From assembly GCA_023415605.1 (NCBI GenBank), contig JAEZKB010000122.1, positions 1 through 54,772 of the forward strand: a stretch of 54,772 nt of DNA, given 5' to 3'. The translations under genes and the position numbers were made by a program. The notes below the pieces were generated by a model. That model saw only the letters and a list, made by a program, of their open reading frames with translations. It was not told the origin of the DNA and ran no database searches. This DNA is from Pseudomonadota bacterium. GTDB lineage: Bacteria > Pseudomonadota > Alphaproteobacteria > Rhizobiales > Devosiaceae. Every line of letters starts with the position of its first letter. The stretch's first letter is position 1. Of the stretch, positions 32,107 to 39,496 are shown one piece after another.

Positions 32107-33177
32107 CTATCGTTGGAGGACGCTGCTTCGCACGAGGGTGGCTGCGAAGACGGCGAGGGCTAGGACCGTCAACGGTCCCGACAATGTTCGTAGCGTCGTC
32201 CACTCGAGGGCATCACCGACGACGCGCATAGTCACCGACAGGTGGAGTACGGCCAGCGGCAGGTAGAGCGAGGGATGGTAGTGGAGTCGTATGCGGGCGA
32301 CTGAAGGAAAGATGATCAGCGCGTGCCCGAAGACCATCGACAATACGAAGCCGATGAGCACCGCATGAAGGACGAGGTCGTAGCCGAATGTGGCGTCTGG
32401 CGCCATCACGAGAGCCAGGCCTGCGACGGGGAGCCAAACATAGCCAGCAAGCATGGCGCTGGCCATGAAACGCGGCTGTCCTCGCATCCGGATGGTCATC
32501 GTCGCGACGTCGTTCATTCCCAGCCAGAGCGTCAGTGCAACGAGTCCAACTCCGAAGACCCGCGCACCGACCTGATCGGCGATGCCTAGGATCGAACCGA
32601 CCACAAGCGGTGCCACGGCGATCAGGAAGCCGGGCACCGAAAAGCTGAACCTGATGAGGACCCGGCTGAGTTCCAAGCGTTCTGCTGCCACGGTAGCCAC
32701 GAGAAACAACAGCCATGCGCCCACTGCGGTCGACACGTCCGCCGTGATGGTCCAGATGACCAATCCGGCCAGAAGCGCAACAGCGCCGACCAGCAAGGTC
32801 GCGGTGAAGATCGCGCGCTGAAGTAACATGATAGATAACGTCGCCAGAACGAACGCCGCAGCTCCAGAGAGCAGGAGACCACGACTCGCGAGATCGGGGA
32901 GGCCCGTGACCAGCGCCATGCCTCCGAGCGATAACAGTACCGGTGCGAGAAAGGCGCCTCGAGTGCCGATGGCCACGGCTCGTTCGAGCGAGATGAGGGT
33001 TCCGAACACCCCACAGATCATCAGCGGTCCATGAATGTCGGCCAGGTGATCGGCTGCTGCCGGCAAGGGCACGCCCAACCGTGCGAGGCCACCATAGAGA
33101 CCAACTGCCATGCCGCCGAGTACCAGGACGATCAACGGCGCTCGGCCGAGCGTCATGCGCGGGTTGTCGTGGGTCAT
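32107..33177 (-). CDS. NnrS-like multi-helix membrane protein
   Basis: A 356-residue protein with about ten to twelve membrane helices. Family signs are the haem-related H-x-x-x-H-G-P-L-M-I-C-G-V-F-G-T in the second helix region, the long helix A-V-L-I-G-F-V-L-S-M-V-F-G-H-A-L-I-I-F-P and the R-x-x-Y-H-P near the end. It is a divergent member of the NnrS haem-copper protein group that relieves nitrosative stress. Start at 33177 (ATG); the longer frame would need GTG. It follows a DUF2249 and a MIP18-like gene in the same direction, forming an operon with them. Confidence 0.7.
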   Translation of the reverse strand: MTHDNPRMTLGRAPLIVLVLGGMAVGLYGGLARLGVPLPAAADHLADIHGPLMICGVFGTLISLERAVAIGTRGAFLAPVLLSLGGMALVTGLPDLASRGLLLSGAAAFVLATLSIMLLQRAIFTATLLVGAVALLAGLVIWTITADVSTAVGAWLLFLVATVAAERLELSRVLIRFSFSVPGFLIAVAPLVVGSILGIADQVGARVFGVGLVALTLWLGMNDVATMTIRMRGQPRFMASAMLAGYVWLPVAGLALVMAPDATFGYDLVLHAVLIGFVLSMVFGHALIIFPSVARIRLHYHPSLYLPLAVLHLSVTMRVVGDALEWTTLRTLSGPLTVLALAVFAATLVRSSVLQR

Positions 33178-33243
33178 TGGCGGCTTTTCGAGCTTGGAGA
33201 TCGATCCGGAGCGCGGCACGCGCCGCGCAGCCGGATCGTTGAA

Positions 33244-33495
33244 TCAGGCGGCGACCCGTTCGATGCGAACCTGCCAGACTTCCGGTCCCTGCTGTTCGTA
33301 TGTCCATTCGAAGGTGCCGGGGTACTCGGCATTGAACTGATAGAACAGCGGCTTGGGGTCGTGGTCGTTGACGATGTGGAAGCTCTCGCCGGCGCCGAGG
33401 TTTTCGAAGGTGGTGAAGATCAGCGGATGACGGAGCCGTGGAGCGATGGCACGGACGTCGATGGTGGTGTCGGTGGTTTGGCAGTCTGAGCACAT
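33244..33495 (-). CDS. DUF2249 protein
   Basis: An 83-residue protein of the DUF2249 family: D-V-R-A-I-A-P-R-L-R-H-P-L-I-F-T-T-F at the N-terminal side and L-x-x-G-E-S-F-H-I-V-N-D-H-D-P with F-E-W-T-Y-E toward the end. The family is found near hemerythrins and nitrogen-oxide genes, and is suggested to bind or protect metal centres; its role is unknown. An N-terminal pair C-x-x-C is present. It overlaps the upstream gene by one base (TGATG) and is co-transcribed with the NnrS-like gene. Confidence 0.8.
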   Translation of the reverse strand: MCSDCQTTDTTIDVRAIAPRLRHPLIFTTFENLGAGESFHIVNDHDPKPLFYQFNAEYPGTFEWTYEQQGPEVWQVRIERVAA

Positions 33496-33830
33496 CAGAT
33501 CATTGTCCTTGTTCGGGTGCGGCCCAATAACTCGAAGCCGCGGTCGGTGATGAGGTCGGGACTCCACAAGGGATCCCAGACGAGGTCGACGTTCACCCGG
33601 GCGACCGTGGGATAGGTCGCAGCTATCCGCTCGCGTACATCTGCGATGACCAGTTCTCCCAAGGGACAGGCCCGGCTGGTCAAGGTCAGCTTGACCGCGA
33701 CTTCCTCCGTGGACCGTCGAGCCTCGATCACGAGCCCCAGATCGACGATGTTGAGGCCGATCTCCGGATCGAGAACGTCTCGAAGGCAGTCGCACAGGCC
33801 GGGATCTAGGGTGGTCGAAGCGGTACTCAT
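33495..33830 (-). CDS. MIP18/DUF59-type iron-sulfur assembly protein
   Basis: A 111-residue member of the metal-sulfur cluster biosynthesis family (SufT/PaaD-like). The pattern V-L-D-P-E-I-G-L-N-I-V-D-L-G-L-V near residue 20 and the C-P-L-G turn (residues 55-60) are diagnostic. Such proteins help to mature iron-sulfur enzymes. In this place it may support enzymes of anaerobic respiration. A TTG-N8-CAA site lies 55 bases upstream and heads the three-gene operon with DUF2249 and the NnrS-like gene. Confidence 0.82.
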   Translation of the reverse strand: MSTASTTLDPGLCDCLRDVLDPEIGLNIVDLGLVIEARRSTEEVAVKLTLTSRACPLGELVIADVRERIAATYPTVARVNVDLVWDPLWSPDLITDRGFELLGRTRTRTMI

Positions 33831-33884
33831 TGTGGTCGCCCGGATGAACGACCTTTGGATATCCGGACCGGCGTTTACTGATCT

Positions 33885-33898
33885 TTGCGCTGCGACAA
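33885..33898. promoter_or_regulatory. NnrR/FNR-family site TTGCG-type
   Basis: TTGCGCTGCGACAA fits TTG-N8-CAA with a TTGCG half-site of the NnrR type and a CGACAA half. It lies 55 bases upstream of the DUF59 operon and 124 bases before the divergent GNAT-like gene. Confidence 0.6.
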
Positions 33899-34021
33899 AC
33901 TGATGCTGAGGAATGGCACCCCTGTGGTGCTACCGTGGGTGACGCAAGTCCACCTTCTCTGCCAAATTGCAGTCTCAAGCCCGCAGTCGTTGGAATCCCA
34001 TGTATGACAAGGAGCATTGCC

Positions 34022-34618
34022 ATGGCCAAGTGGGATGACAATAGCCGGTTCGACCGGACACGATTTGTAGATTCCAACTCGATCCAGTTCTCCCCGCCCT
34101 GGGGGGTGGACGAACAGGATTGGTGGAATGGCCATATCTTCGAGCCCCACGGAATTTATCCCGAAGACCTGGGCGAGATGCTGTCGGCCAGCGCTGTCGG
34201 CCAAAGATCATTTGTATGGGCAAGATCCACACCTACTCCCGATGCTTTCATCATCGAAGTGACGGGACACATCGGCGACACCGGACGGGCCCGGTTCCAC
34301 CAACGACGCCTCGATCTGTCCGGGCCGCTCTTCGAAGCCCGCAAGATGGCCATTCCCCATGAGGATCAGCAAGGTGGCAGAGGCCGGCTTCTCATGGCGG
34401 ATCTGGTCGACACCGCCGAGCGGCTCGGGATCAACCTTATCACGGTGGAGGCGGAGGACATCGGTCGCTATGCTTGGGCTCGGTTCGGGTTCGTCCCCGA
34501 CAGGGGCTCCTGGAACTTCCAGGTCCGCATCGAGGCCGTCAGGCGCTTGCAGATGGCTCGCTCTCAACTCAATGAGCAGGCTTATGCTGCGTGCTGGACA
34601 TGGAACAGCCGGAGATGA
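34022..34618 (+). CDS. GNAT-like acetyltransferase domain protein
   Basis: A 198-residue protein. Residues 115-165 match the GNAT core: G-R-G-R-L-L-M-A-D-L-V-D-T-A, the acetyl-CoA loop and helix, and I-G-R-Y-A-W-A-R-F-G-F. The N-terminal 110 residues have no clear family. The start at 34022 has an AAGGAG site. Downstream coding continues in another frame (ATG 34600 to TAA 34695, then an in-frame continuation to 34809), so the operon carries a nonsense or frameshift mutation and this protein may be cut short. The target of acetylation is unknown. Confidence 0.6.
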   Translation: MAKWDDNSRFDRTRFVDSNSIQFSPPWGVDEQDWWNGHIFEPHGIYPEDLGEMLSASAVGQRSFVWARSTPTPDAFIIEVTGHIGDTGRARFHQRRLDLSGPLFEARKMAIPHEDQQGGRGRLLMADLVDTAERLGINLITVEAEDIGRYAWARFGFVPDRGSWNFQVRIEAVRRLQMARSQLNEQAYAACWTWNSRR

Positions 34619-34809
34619 TCAGGGAAGTTGCGTCCTGGACCGATGAGGTGGACGGTCGCCACATCAACGACCGCGGCTATCCTGAAAAGATCTAACTCGG
34701 TAGAGCTCTGCTGCTCGAAATCACCGCCAATTGGATCGGCGATTTCAGGTTGGACGATCCGGAAACCATGAGGATCTTCAGACGATACGTTGGAAGGGAG
34801 ACATCATGA
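34600..34809 (+). pseudogene. Broken frame after the GNAT-like gene
   Basis: ATG 34600 starts 31 codons (E-V-A-S-W-T-D-E-V-D-G-R-H-I-N-D) that end at TAA 34693-34695. The same frame carries on with L-L-L-E-I-T-A-N-W-I-G-D-F-R-L-D-D-P-E-T-M, clearly coding-like, to a TGA at 34807-34809, which overlaps the next start (34806). A single T-A-C to T-A-A change would explain the stop. Confidence 0.45.
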
Positions 34810-34864
34810 AATACGACGTGGTTGGCAAAGACCATCAAACAACGATGAGCGCTCTCGCTAGGTA
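34806..34864 (+). pseudogene. N-terminal stub of an unknown gene
   Basis: Starting at ATG 34806 with M-K-Y-D-V-V-G-K-D-H-Q-T-T-M, about 19 codons look coding. After that the DNA matches a fragment of aldehyde dehydrogenase on the other strand, so the rest of the gene has been lost to a rearrangement. Confidence 0.35.
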
Positions 34865-35120
34865 CTCACATTCCTCCCGGGCTCGACCCCCACTGAGACG
34901 GAACGAGCCGGTAAAGCTCATGAAGTCGGTGGCCGGATGCTCGGCAAAGGCCTGGCCGACCGGATCGCAATAGCCGGTGACGACGTTGAAGACGCCATCG
35001 GGCAGGTCACAATCGCGGGCGATCTCGGCGATGCGGATGGTAGAGCCGGAGGTGAACTCGGAGGCTTGATCACCACGGTGCAGCCGGCGCCCAGCGCCCA
35101 TGGCACAGTGGGTATCGCAA
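34840..35120 (-). pseudogene. Aldehyde dehydrogenase fragment
   Basis: A minus-strand piece of about 90 residues of an NAD-dependent aldehyde dehydrogenase. It includes the segment I-R-I-A-E-I-A-R-D-C-D-L-P-D-G-V-F-N-V-V-T-G, and the T-V-V-I-K-P part of the family just before it lies in a neighbouring frame, showing a frameshift. Only the middle part of the cofactor domain remains; catalytic Cys and most of the enzyme are missing. Its insertion between the GNAT-like genes and pseudoazurin 2 suggests a local rearrangement. Confidence 0.7.
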
Positions 35121-35146
35121 CGGATGGCTGTGGATCCGGGGAAGGG

Positions 35147-35166
35147 AGGCGGGCCGAAGCCCGCCT
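35147..35166 (-). terminator. UUCG-loop hairpin after pseudoazurin gene 2
   Basis: An 8-base stem (AGGCGGGC with GCCCGCCT) closed on the minus strand by TTCG, a very stable tetraloop, 17 bases after the stop of pseudoazurin gene 2. Confidence 0.65.
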
Positions 35167-35182
35167 GCCGCAAAAGGCGTGT

Positions 35183-35623
35183 CTACTGGATCTGCTCGAA
35201 AAGCGGAGCTAGCCGCTCCTGCACCTTCTTGGGTGTCTTGGCAGTCTTGGCCGCCTCAAGGTTGGCCGGAGCATCACCCACGACGACCAGGGCGACCATG
35301 CCCATGCCGTAATGCGGGGCGCATTTGATACCGTAGACGCCGGGTGCGGTGAAGGTCGCGACGACTTCCTTGCCCATGCCGCCCTTGAACGGCTCGGCGC
35401 CCTCGGGAACGATTTCTTTCATCGTCTCGGCGTTGTGTCCCTTGTCGGTGGGTATGAACGTGACGGTGTCGCCGGGCGCGACCTTGGTCAATGCCGGCTC
35501 GAACACCATCGCGCCGGCCTCGCCCTTGTTCAGCATGTGCACTTCGAAGTTGGCAGCCATGGCGGGCGCGGCGGCGCAGGCCATGATCACGACGGCGGTC
35601 GCCAGAGTCTTGAGCTTGAGCAT
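35183..35623 (-). CDS. Pseudoazurin-type periplasmic blue copper protein 2
   Basis: A 146-residue cupredoxin with a signal peptide ending near A-M-A-A-N (about 24). The copper ligands are H63, C101, H104 and M109 in K-G-H-N-A-E and C-A-P-H-Y-G-M-G-M. It is similar to copy 1 but lacks the NsrR-type palindrome in its leader; instead it is divergent from nirK and shares a region with two NnrR-type sites. This suggests it is the main electron donor to NirK. The start at 35623 has a GGAGAGAAG site. Confidence 0.9.
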   Translation of the reverse strand: MLKLKTLATAVVIMACAAAPAMAANFEVHMLNKGEAGAMVFEPALTKVAPGDTVTFIPTDKGHNAETMKEIVPEGAEPFKGGMGKEVVATFTAPGVYGIKCAPHYGMGMVALVVVGDAPANLEAAKTAKTPKKVQERLAPLFEQIQ

Positions 35624-35698
35624 TTCTTCTCTCCGGGTTGTGGACGCGACCTTTCGCGTCCGGTTGCCGGCCTTATCTGCGAGTTCACGCAAGTAGAC

Positions 35699-35781
35699 TT
35701 TGCGCAGGATCAAAGAGCACGGGGTGCGACATTTTGGCTGCAGGACCCCCTGACAAGTTGAGTTTGCGCAGGATCAAAGAG
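35699..35781. promoter_or_regulatory. Two direct copies of an NnrR/FNR-type box between pseudoazurin 2 and nirK
   Basis: TTTGCGCAGGATCAAAGAG occurs at 35699-35717 and again at 35763-35781, identical over 19 bases and 64 bases apart. Each contains TTGCG-N4-ATCAA, which combines an NnrR-like left half and an FNR-like right half. The first is 77 bases from the pseudoazurin start, the second 77 bases from the nirK start. One copy per direction is the natural reading. Confidence 0.75.
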
Positions 35782-35853
35782 ATCGCGCGGTGGTCCCCGT
35801 ATCTCCCGGCCGAACCGCGCAGATTGTTGCCGCGGTCTACTGTGGAGACGGAA

Positions 35854-36999
35854 ATGGACGGTCAGGAGAAGATCGAAGTGTCGCGTCGGGCGCTGCTCGG
35901 GGCTGCAGCTTTTGCGGGTGTGTTCGGCGTTGTCATGGCGTCGGCTGCCCAGGCCGAGGATGCCGGGGTCACCACCGGCCCCGCCCCTGATCTTTCGAGC
36001 CTGCCGCGGGTCAAGGTGGATCTCGTGGCGCCACCCTTCGTCCATGCCCATGACCAGATCGCGGTCGGCGGGCCGAAGGTCGTCGAGTTCGAACTCGTGA
36101 TCGAAGAAAAGGAATTGGTCATCGACGAGTACGGGACCACCGTACAGGCGATGACCTTCAATGGCTCGGTTCCGGCCCCGCTCATGGTGGTGCACGAGGG
36201 CGACTATGTAGAGCTGCTGCTCAAGAACCCCGACACCAACATGATGCAGCACAACATCGACTTCCACTCGTCGACCGGGGCACTGGGAGGCGGTGGACTG
36301 ACGCTGATCAACCCGGGCGAGCAGGTCAAGTTGCGCTGGAAGGCAACACGCCCCGGTGTCTTCGTCTATCACTGCGCACCGGGCGGCCCGATGATCCCCT
36401 GGCACGTCGTCTCGGGAATGAACGGTGCCATCATGGTGCTGCCGCGTGAGGGCCTCACCGACGGCAAGGGCAACGCGCTGAAGTATGACCGCGTCTACTA
36501 TGTCGGCGAGCAGGACTTCTACGTCCCCCGTGATGAGGAAGGCAACTTCAAGACGTACGCTTCGGCCGGGGACGGCTATGACGACATGCTGAAGGTTATG
36601 CGCACGCTGACCCCAACGCACGAGGTCTTCAACGGCGCCGTCGGAGCACTGACCGGTGAGAATGCACTGGCGGCCGATGTTGGCGAGACGGTGCTCATCA
36701 TCCACTCGCAAGCAAACCGCGATACCCGGCCGCACTTGATCGGCGGTCATGGGGACTATGTCTGGGCAACGGGCAAGTTCCGCAACGCACCGGAAGTCGA
36801 TCTCGAGACCTGGCACATCCCGGGCGGCTGTGCGGGCGCAGCGCTCTATACGTTCCTGCAGCCGGGCATCTATGCCTACGTGAACCACAACCTCATCGAG
36901 GCCGTCGAGCTCGGAGCCACCGCCCACTTCAAGGTGGGCGGCGAATGGAACGACGACCTCATGACACAGGTTCAGGCGCCGACGCCTATCGAAGGCTGA
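35854..36999 (+). CDS. nirK: Copper-containing nitrite reductase
   Basis: A 381-residue NirK reducing nitrite to NO in the periplasm. The leader has S-R-R-A-L-L-G, a Tat-type signal. Type 1 copper ligands are H133, C174, H184 and M189; type 2 ligands include H138 and H173, and the catalytic Asp is D136 in N-I-D-F-H. A second His of the catalytic site lies later in G-G-H-G-D. The length and all ligands are complete, so it should be active. The longer upstream frame has no basis. The gene precedes nirV by 69 bases and has an NnrR-type box 77 bases upstream. Confidence 0.95.
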   Translation: MDGQEKIEVSRRALLGAAAFAGVFGVVMASAAQAEDAGVTTGPAPDLSSLPRVKVDLVAPPFVHAHDQIAVGGPKVVEFELVIEEKELVIDEYGTTVQAMTFNGSVPAPLMVVHEGDYVELLLKNPDTNMMQHNIDFHSSTGALGGGGLTLINPGEQVKLRWKATRPGVFVYHCAPGGPMIPWHVVSGMNGAIMVLPREGLTDGKGNALKYDRVYYVGEQDFYVPRDEEGNFKTYASAGDGYDDMLKVMRTLTPTHEVFNGAVGALTGENALAADVGETVLIIHSQANRDTRPHLIGGHGDYVWATGKFRNAPEVDLETWHIPGGCAGAALYTFLQPGIYAYVNHNLIEAVELGATAHFKVGGEWNDDLMTQVQAPTPIEG

Positions 37000-37068
37000 C
37001 GCGCCCGATACTTGCGGCGGCTCGACATGCACGAGCCGCCGCAATTCCCTTCCATTGGGATTACGGAA

Positions 37069-37968
37069 ATGACCAGCGTCGCACTGCTCAATCCAGCAAC
37101 CAGAACTCTTTGGCCACCGGTGTTGCTATTGCTGGCCCTTCTCGGACTCATCGCGTGGCAGACAGATCTGTTTGATTGGCCAAGCGGGCCGGGGACGACG
37201 ATAAGTGCCCCGGTCACGGTGACGATCATGCCGCGCGCCTACAGCTATCGCGACGGCGGCGACTTCGTTCGAGATGGGGCTCCCACCGACGGTCCGCTGC
37301 TCACCGTTGAGCATCCCGCGCCTATCGAGATCATGACCTATCAGGTGAGTGCTCGCGACTACGCCCGTTGCGTCGCCGATGGGGACTGCGAGCCCGCCGA
37401 GCCACGCCGCCGCGGCGAGGGCAATGTTCCGGTGACCGGCGTCAGTTTCCGCGATGCCAACGACTACGCCGCGTGGTTGAGCCACGCCACCGGCGCGACC
37501 TGGCGACTTCCAACGGTTGCTGAATGGGCCTTCGCGGCCGGTAGCAAGGCGGCAGACCACGCGCTCGGCGTCGAGACCGACCCCCAGGATCCCGCCGAGC
37601 GCTGGCTCGCCTTCTACGAGAAGGAAGCAGCTCTTGGCGACAACGCGCTGCGCGCCCCGGAACCGCTCGGGACCTTCGGCGTGAACGAATTTGGCATTGC
37701 CGATCTTGCGGGTTCGGTGTGGGAATGGACGGCAACCTGCGGCAGTCGCACGACGCTCGATGCGAGTGGCGATCCCCTTCACCGCCTGGAGTCGTGCGGG
37801 GTCCGTTTCCTCGAAGGCAGGCACAGAACGCCGATGAATGTCTTCGTACGCGACGCGATGGGCGGTGGCTGCTCGGTTGGCGTGCCCCCCGATAATCTAG
37901 GCTTCCGCCTGGTACGCGAGCGCGGTGGCGCGTTCGCCACCTTCCTGCACCTCTTTGGTCTCGCTTGA
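37069..37968 (+). CDS. nirV: NirV, formylglycine-generating-enzyme-like protein
   Basis: A 299-residue protein with one N-terminal membrane anchor (about 15-30) followed by a FGE/SUMF1 domain: V-P-V-T-G-V-S-F-R-D-A-N-D-Y-A-A-W-L, W-R-L-P-T-V-A-E-W, G-S-V-W-E-W-T and N-L-G-F-R-L-V. NirV is regularly encoded after NirK; its precise role in nitrite reduction is unresolved. The FGE catalytic Cys pair is not obvious, so the fold may serve binding. The start at 37069 has a GGA-type site; ATG 37027 is an alternative. Confidence 0.85.
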   Translation: MTSVALLNPATRTLWPPVLLLLALLGLIAWQTDLFDWPSGPGTTISAPVTVTIMPRAYSYRDGGDFVRDGAPTDGPLLTVEHPAPIEIMTYQVSARDYARCVADGDCEPAEPRRRGEGNVPVTGVSFRDANDYAAWLSHATGATWRLPTVAEWAFAAGSKAADHALGVETDPQDPAERWLAFYEKEAALGDNALRAPEPLGTFGVNEFGIADLAGSVWEWTATCGSRTTLDASGDPLHRLESCGVRFLEGRHRTPMNVFVRDAMGGGCSVGVPPDNLGFRLVRERGGAFATFLHLFGLA

Positions 37969-38046
37969 CACGCATACCGGACCTGCGCCGGGGGCATTGC
38001 GACAAGCCTTTGTAATTGCCGATGAATTTACTGCTGGGTAGCTTGT

Positions 38047-38060
38047 TTGACATGGCGCAA
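38047..38060 (+). promoter_or_regulatory. NnrR/FNR-family site upstream of BON-like gene
   Basis: TTGACATGGCGCAA fits TTG-N8-CAA and has the CGCAA half-site of NnrR type. It is 56 bases upstream of the ATG at 38117. Confidence 0.55.
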
Positions 38061-38116
38061 ATGAGCGCGGTCCGAGCGCCGATATTGATGGTTCGACCGA
38101 ACAACGAGGATCAACG

Positions 38117-38377
38117 ATGACCACCACCGACATCCGCGTGACCGACAATCTGGCCGATGGCATTGAGCAGGCTTTCGCCGCCAACCCCGCCATACCCTTC
38201 GACACGATCCGACTCAGGTTGGACGGGAGCCGTATTGTTCTCCTCGGCACGGTCGCCTCGATCGACGAGAAGACCGCGATCTACGAGACCATCGACGATT
38301 TTGCGAATGTCCGCGATATCGACGATCGGCTGGAGCTCATGGCGCAAGAACCACCGATGCTTGCTCGAGCCGCCTGA
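38117..38377 (+). CDS. Small BON-like domain protein
   Basis: An 86-residue soluble protein with a BON-like pattern: D-T-I-R-L-R-L-D-G-S-R-I-V-L-L-G-T-V-A-S and a following acidic helix. BON domains bind membranes or other proteins; here there is no signal peptide, so it would act in the cytosol. The TTG-N8-CAA site upstream and its place just before a Crp/FNR regulator link it to the denitrification regulon. The role is unknown. The gap to the next gene is short (47 bases), so they may be co-transcribed. Confidence 0.6.
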   Translation: MTTTDIRVTDNLADGIEQAFAANPAIPFDTIRLRLDGSRIVLLGTVASIDEKTAIYETIDDFANVRDIDDRLELMAQEPPMLARAA

Positions 38378-38424
38378 TCCGGGTGCGGCAGCGCGCCAGT
38401 TGCGGCGCACGTGCGGCGGAGGCT

Positions 38425-39183
38425 ATGGTCTCGCCGTATCAACTGGAAGTCGGCAGCTTGACGGCCTCACTGGATCGCAGTCTCCTAAAGGGCCTTGCCC
38501 TCTTCAGCGGCATGACGGATGCCCAGCTCGACGACATCCTCGCCGTCGCCACCAGCCGCCGCTATGCCACCGGCAGCGCCGTCTTCGAGCAGGGACAGCC
38601 GGCGACCCATTTCTTTGTACTGCTGCATGGTCGCCTGAGGGTTACCCAAGTCACTTCCGAGGGCCAGCAGGTGATCGTTCGAATGGTCAATCCGGGCGAT
38701 CTTTTTGGTATAGCGAAGGCGTTGCGGCGCCCCGACTATCCGGGCACATCGACGGCCGTCAACGACAGCGTAGCGCTGGCCTGGCCAATGGAGGCCTGGG
38801 ATGGACTGCTGACCCGGCACCCCAGCCTCGCCGTCAACGCCATGCAAACAATGGGCAGCCGCCTGCAGGAAGCGCATACGCGGATGCGGGAACTCTCCAC
38901 CGAAGAGGTCGAGCGTCGCGTGGCTCACGCCGTCCTGCGGCTCGCCAACCAGTCCGGCAAGAAGGAAGGAACGGGTGTTCGCATCGACTTTCCGGTCTCC
39001 AAGCAGGACATAGCCGAGATGACCGGAACGACGCTCCATACCGTCTCGCGCATCCTCACTGCCTGGGAGGAGGTCGGTCTAGTGGAGGGCGGCCGGCAAA
39101 AGCTCTTGGTGAAGGATCCGCACCGACTGGTGCTGATCGGCGACGGACACGTTCCGGGCCTTCTGCAGTCGCCTCGTCGATAG
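38425..39183 (+). CDS. nnrR: Crp/FNR-family regulator, NnrR/Dnr type
   Basis: A 252-residue Crp/FNR regulator. The cNMP-binding-like domain has F-E-Q-G-Q-P-A-T-H-F-F-V-L-L-H-G-R-L-R-V, and the HTH has S-K-Q-D-I-A-E-M-T-G-T-T-L-H-T-V-S-R-I. Unlike the FNR at 29679 it has no N-terminal Cys cluster, which fits NO sensors of the NnrR/Dnr group. It would activate nirK, nnrS and related genes through the TTGCG-type sites in this region. ATG 38425 is chosen because the family starts near here; an ATG at 38383 adds basic residues. Confidence 0.82.
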   Translation: MVSPYQLEVGSLTASLDRSLLKGLALFSGMTDAQLDDILAVATSRRYATGSAVFEQGQPATHFFVLLHGRLRVTQVTSEGQQVIVRMVNPGDLFGIAKALRRPDYPGTSTAVNDSVALAWPMEAWDGLLTRHPSLAVNAMQTMGSRLQEAHTRMRELSTEEVERRVAHAVLRLANQSGKKEGTGVRIDFPVSKQDIAEMTGTTLHTVSRILTAWEEVGLVEGGRQKLLVKDPHRLVLIGDGHVPGLLQSPRR

Positions 39184-39373
39184 CCGCCGAAATCTCGGTC
39201 AACAGCATGTCCAGCGAGAGGCCATGTTCGTCGGCCGCGTCGGCAAGGGTGTGGAACGTTGCGATCGGGCAACCGATACAGTGCATGTGAAGGTCGATGA
39301 ACACGCCGATTGTCGTCGGCCATCGTTGCATGATCTCGCCGACGCATAGATCGGAGAACTCTTCGATTTTCAT
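39056..39373 (-). CDS. DUF1858 domain protein
   Basis: A 105-residue protein with the DUF1858 pattern: G-E-I-M-Q-R-W-P-T-T-I-G-V-F, then M-H-C-I-G-C-P-I-A-T-F-H-T-L and D-A-A-D-E-H-G-L. The C-x-x-C pair may bind a metal or cluster. Such proteins lie next to hemerythrin, DUF2249 and NO-detoxification genes. The last 35 residues are read through the 3' end of nnrR on the other strand (128 bases overlap), so the true end could be earlier only if frames differ; the stop at 39056 is the one in frame. It is divergent from nnrS with a shared site. Confidence 0.72.
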   Translation of the reverse strand: MKIEEFSDLCVGEIMQRWPTTIGVFIDLHMHCIGCPIATFHTLADAADEHGLSLDMLLTEISAAIDEATAEGPERVRRRSAPVGADPSPRAFAGRPPLDRPPPRQ

Positions 39374-39429
39374 GGAGCAGCCCTCCGCAGTTTCTACCTA
39401 GACCATGTTCGGTTCCAGCTTCTGCTTCC

Positions 39430-39443
39430 TTGCGCCCCGACAA
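39430..39443. promoter_or_regulatory. NnrR/FNR-family site between DUF1858 gene and nnrS
   Basis: TTGCGCCCCGACAA differs from the site at 33885 at only two central bases. It is 57 bases from the DUF1858 start and 53 from the nnrS start. Confidence 0.65.
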
Positions 39444-39496
39444 AGAAGAAGTCGGTCGCTTCCGCGAGAACGACGGCACGCAACCGGAGGCGATCG

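Noticed and set aside
37069..37968. NirV as a true sulfatase-activating enzyme
   Set aside because: The fold matches, but the catalytic Cys pair is not visible and the nirK context indicates NirV.
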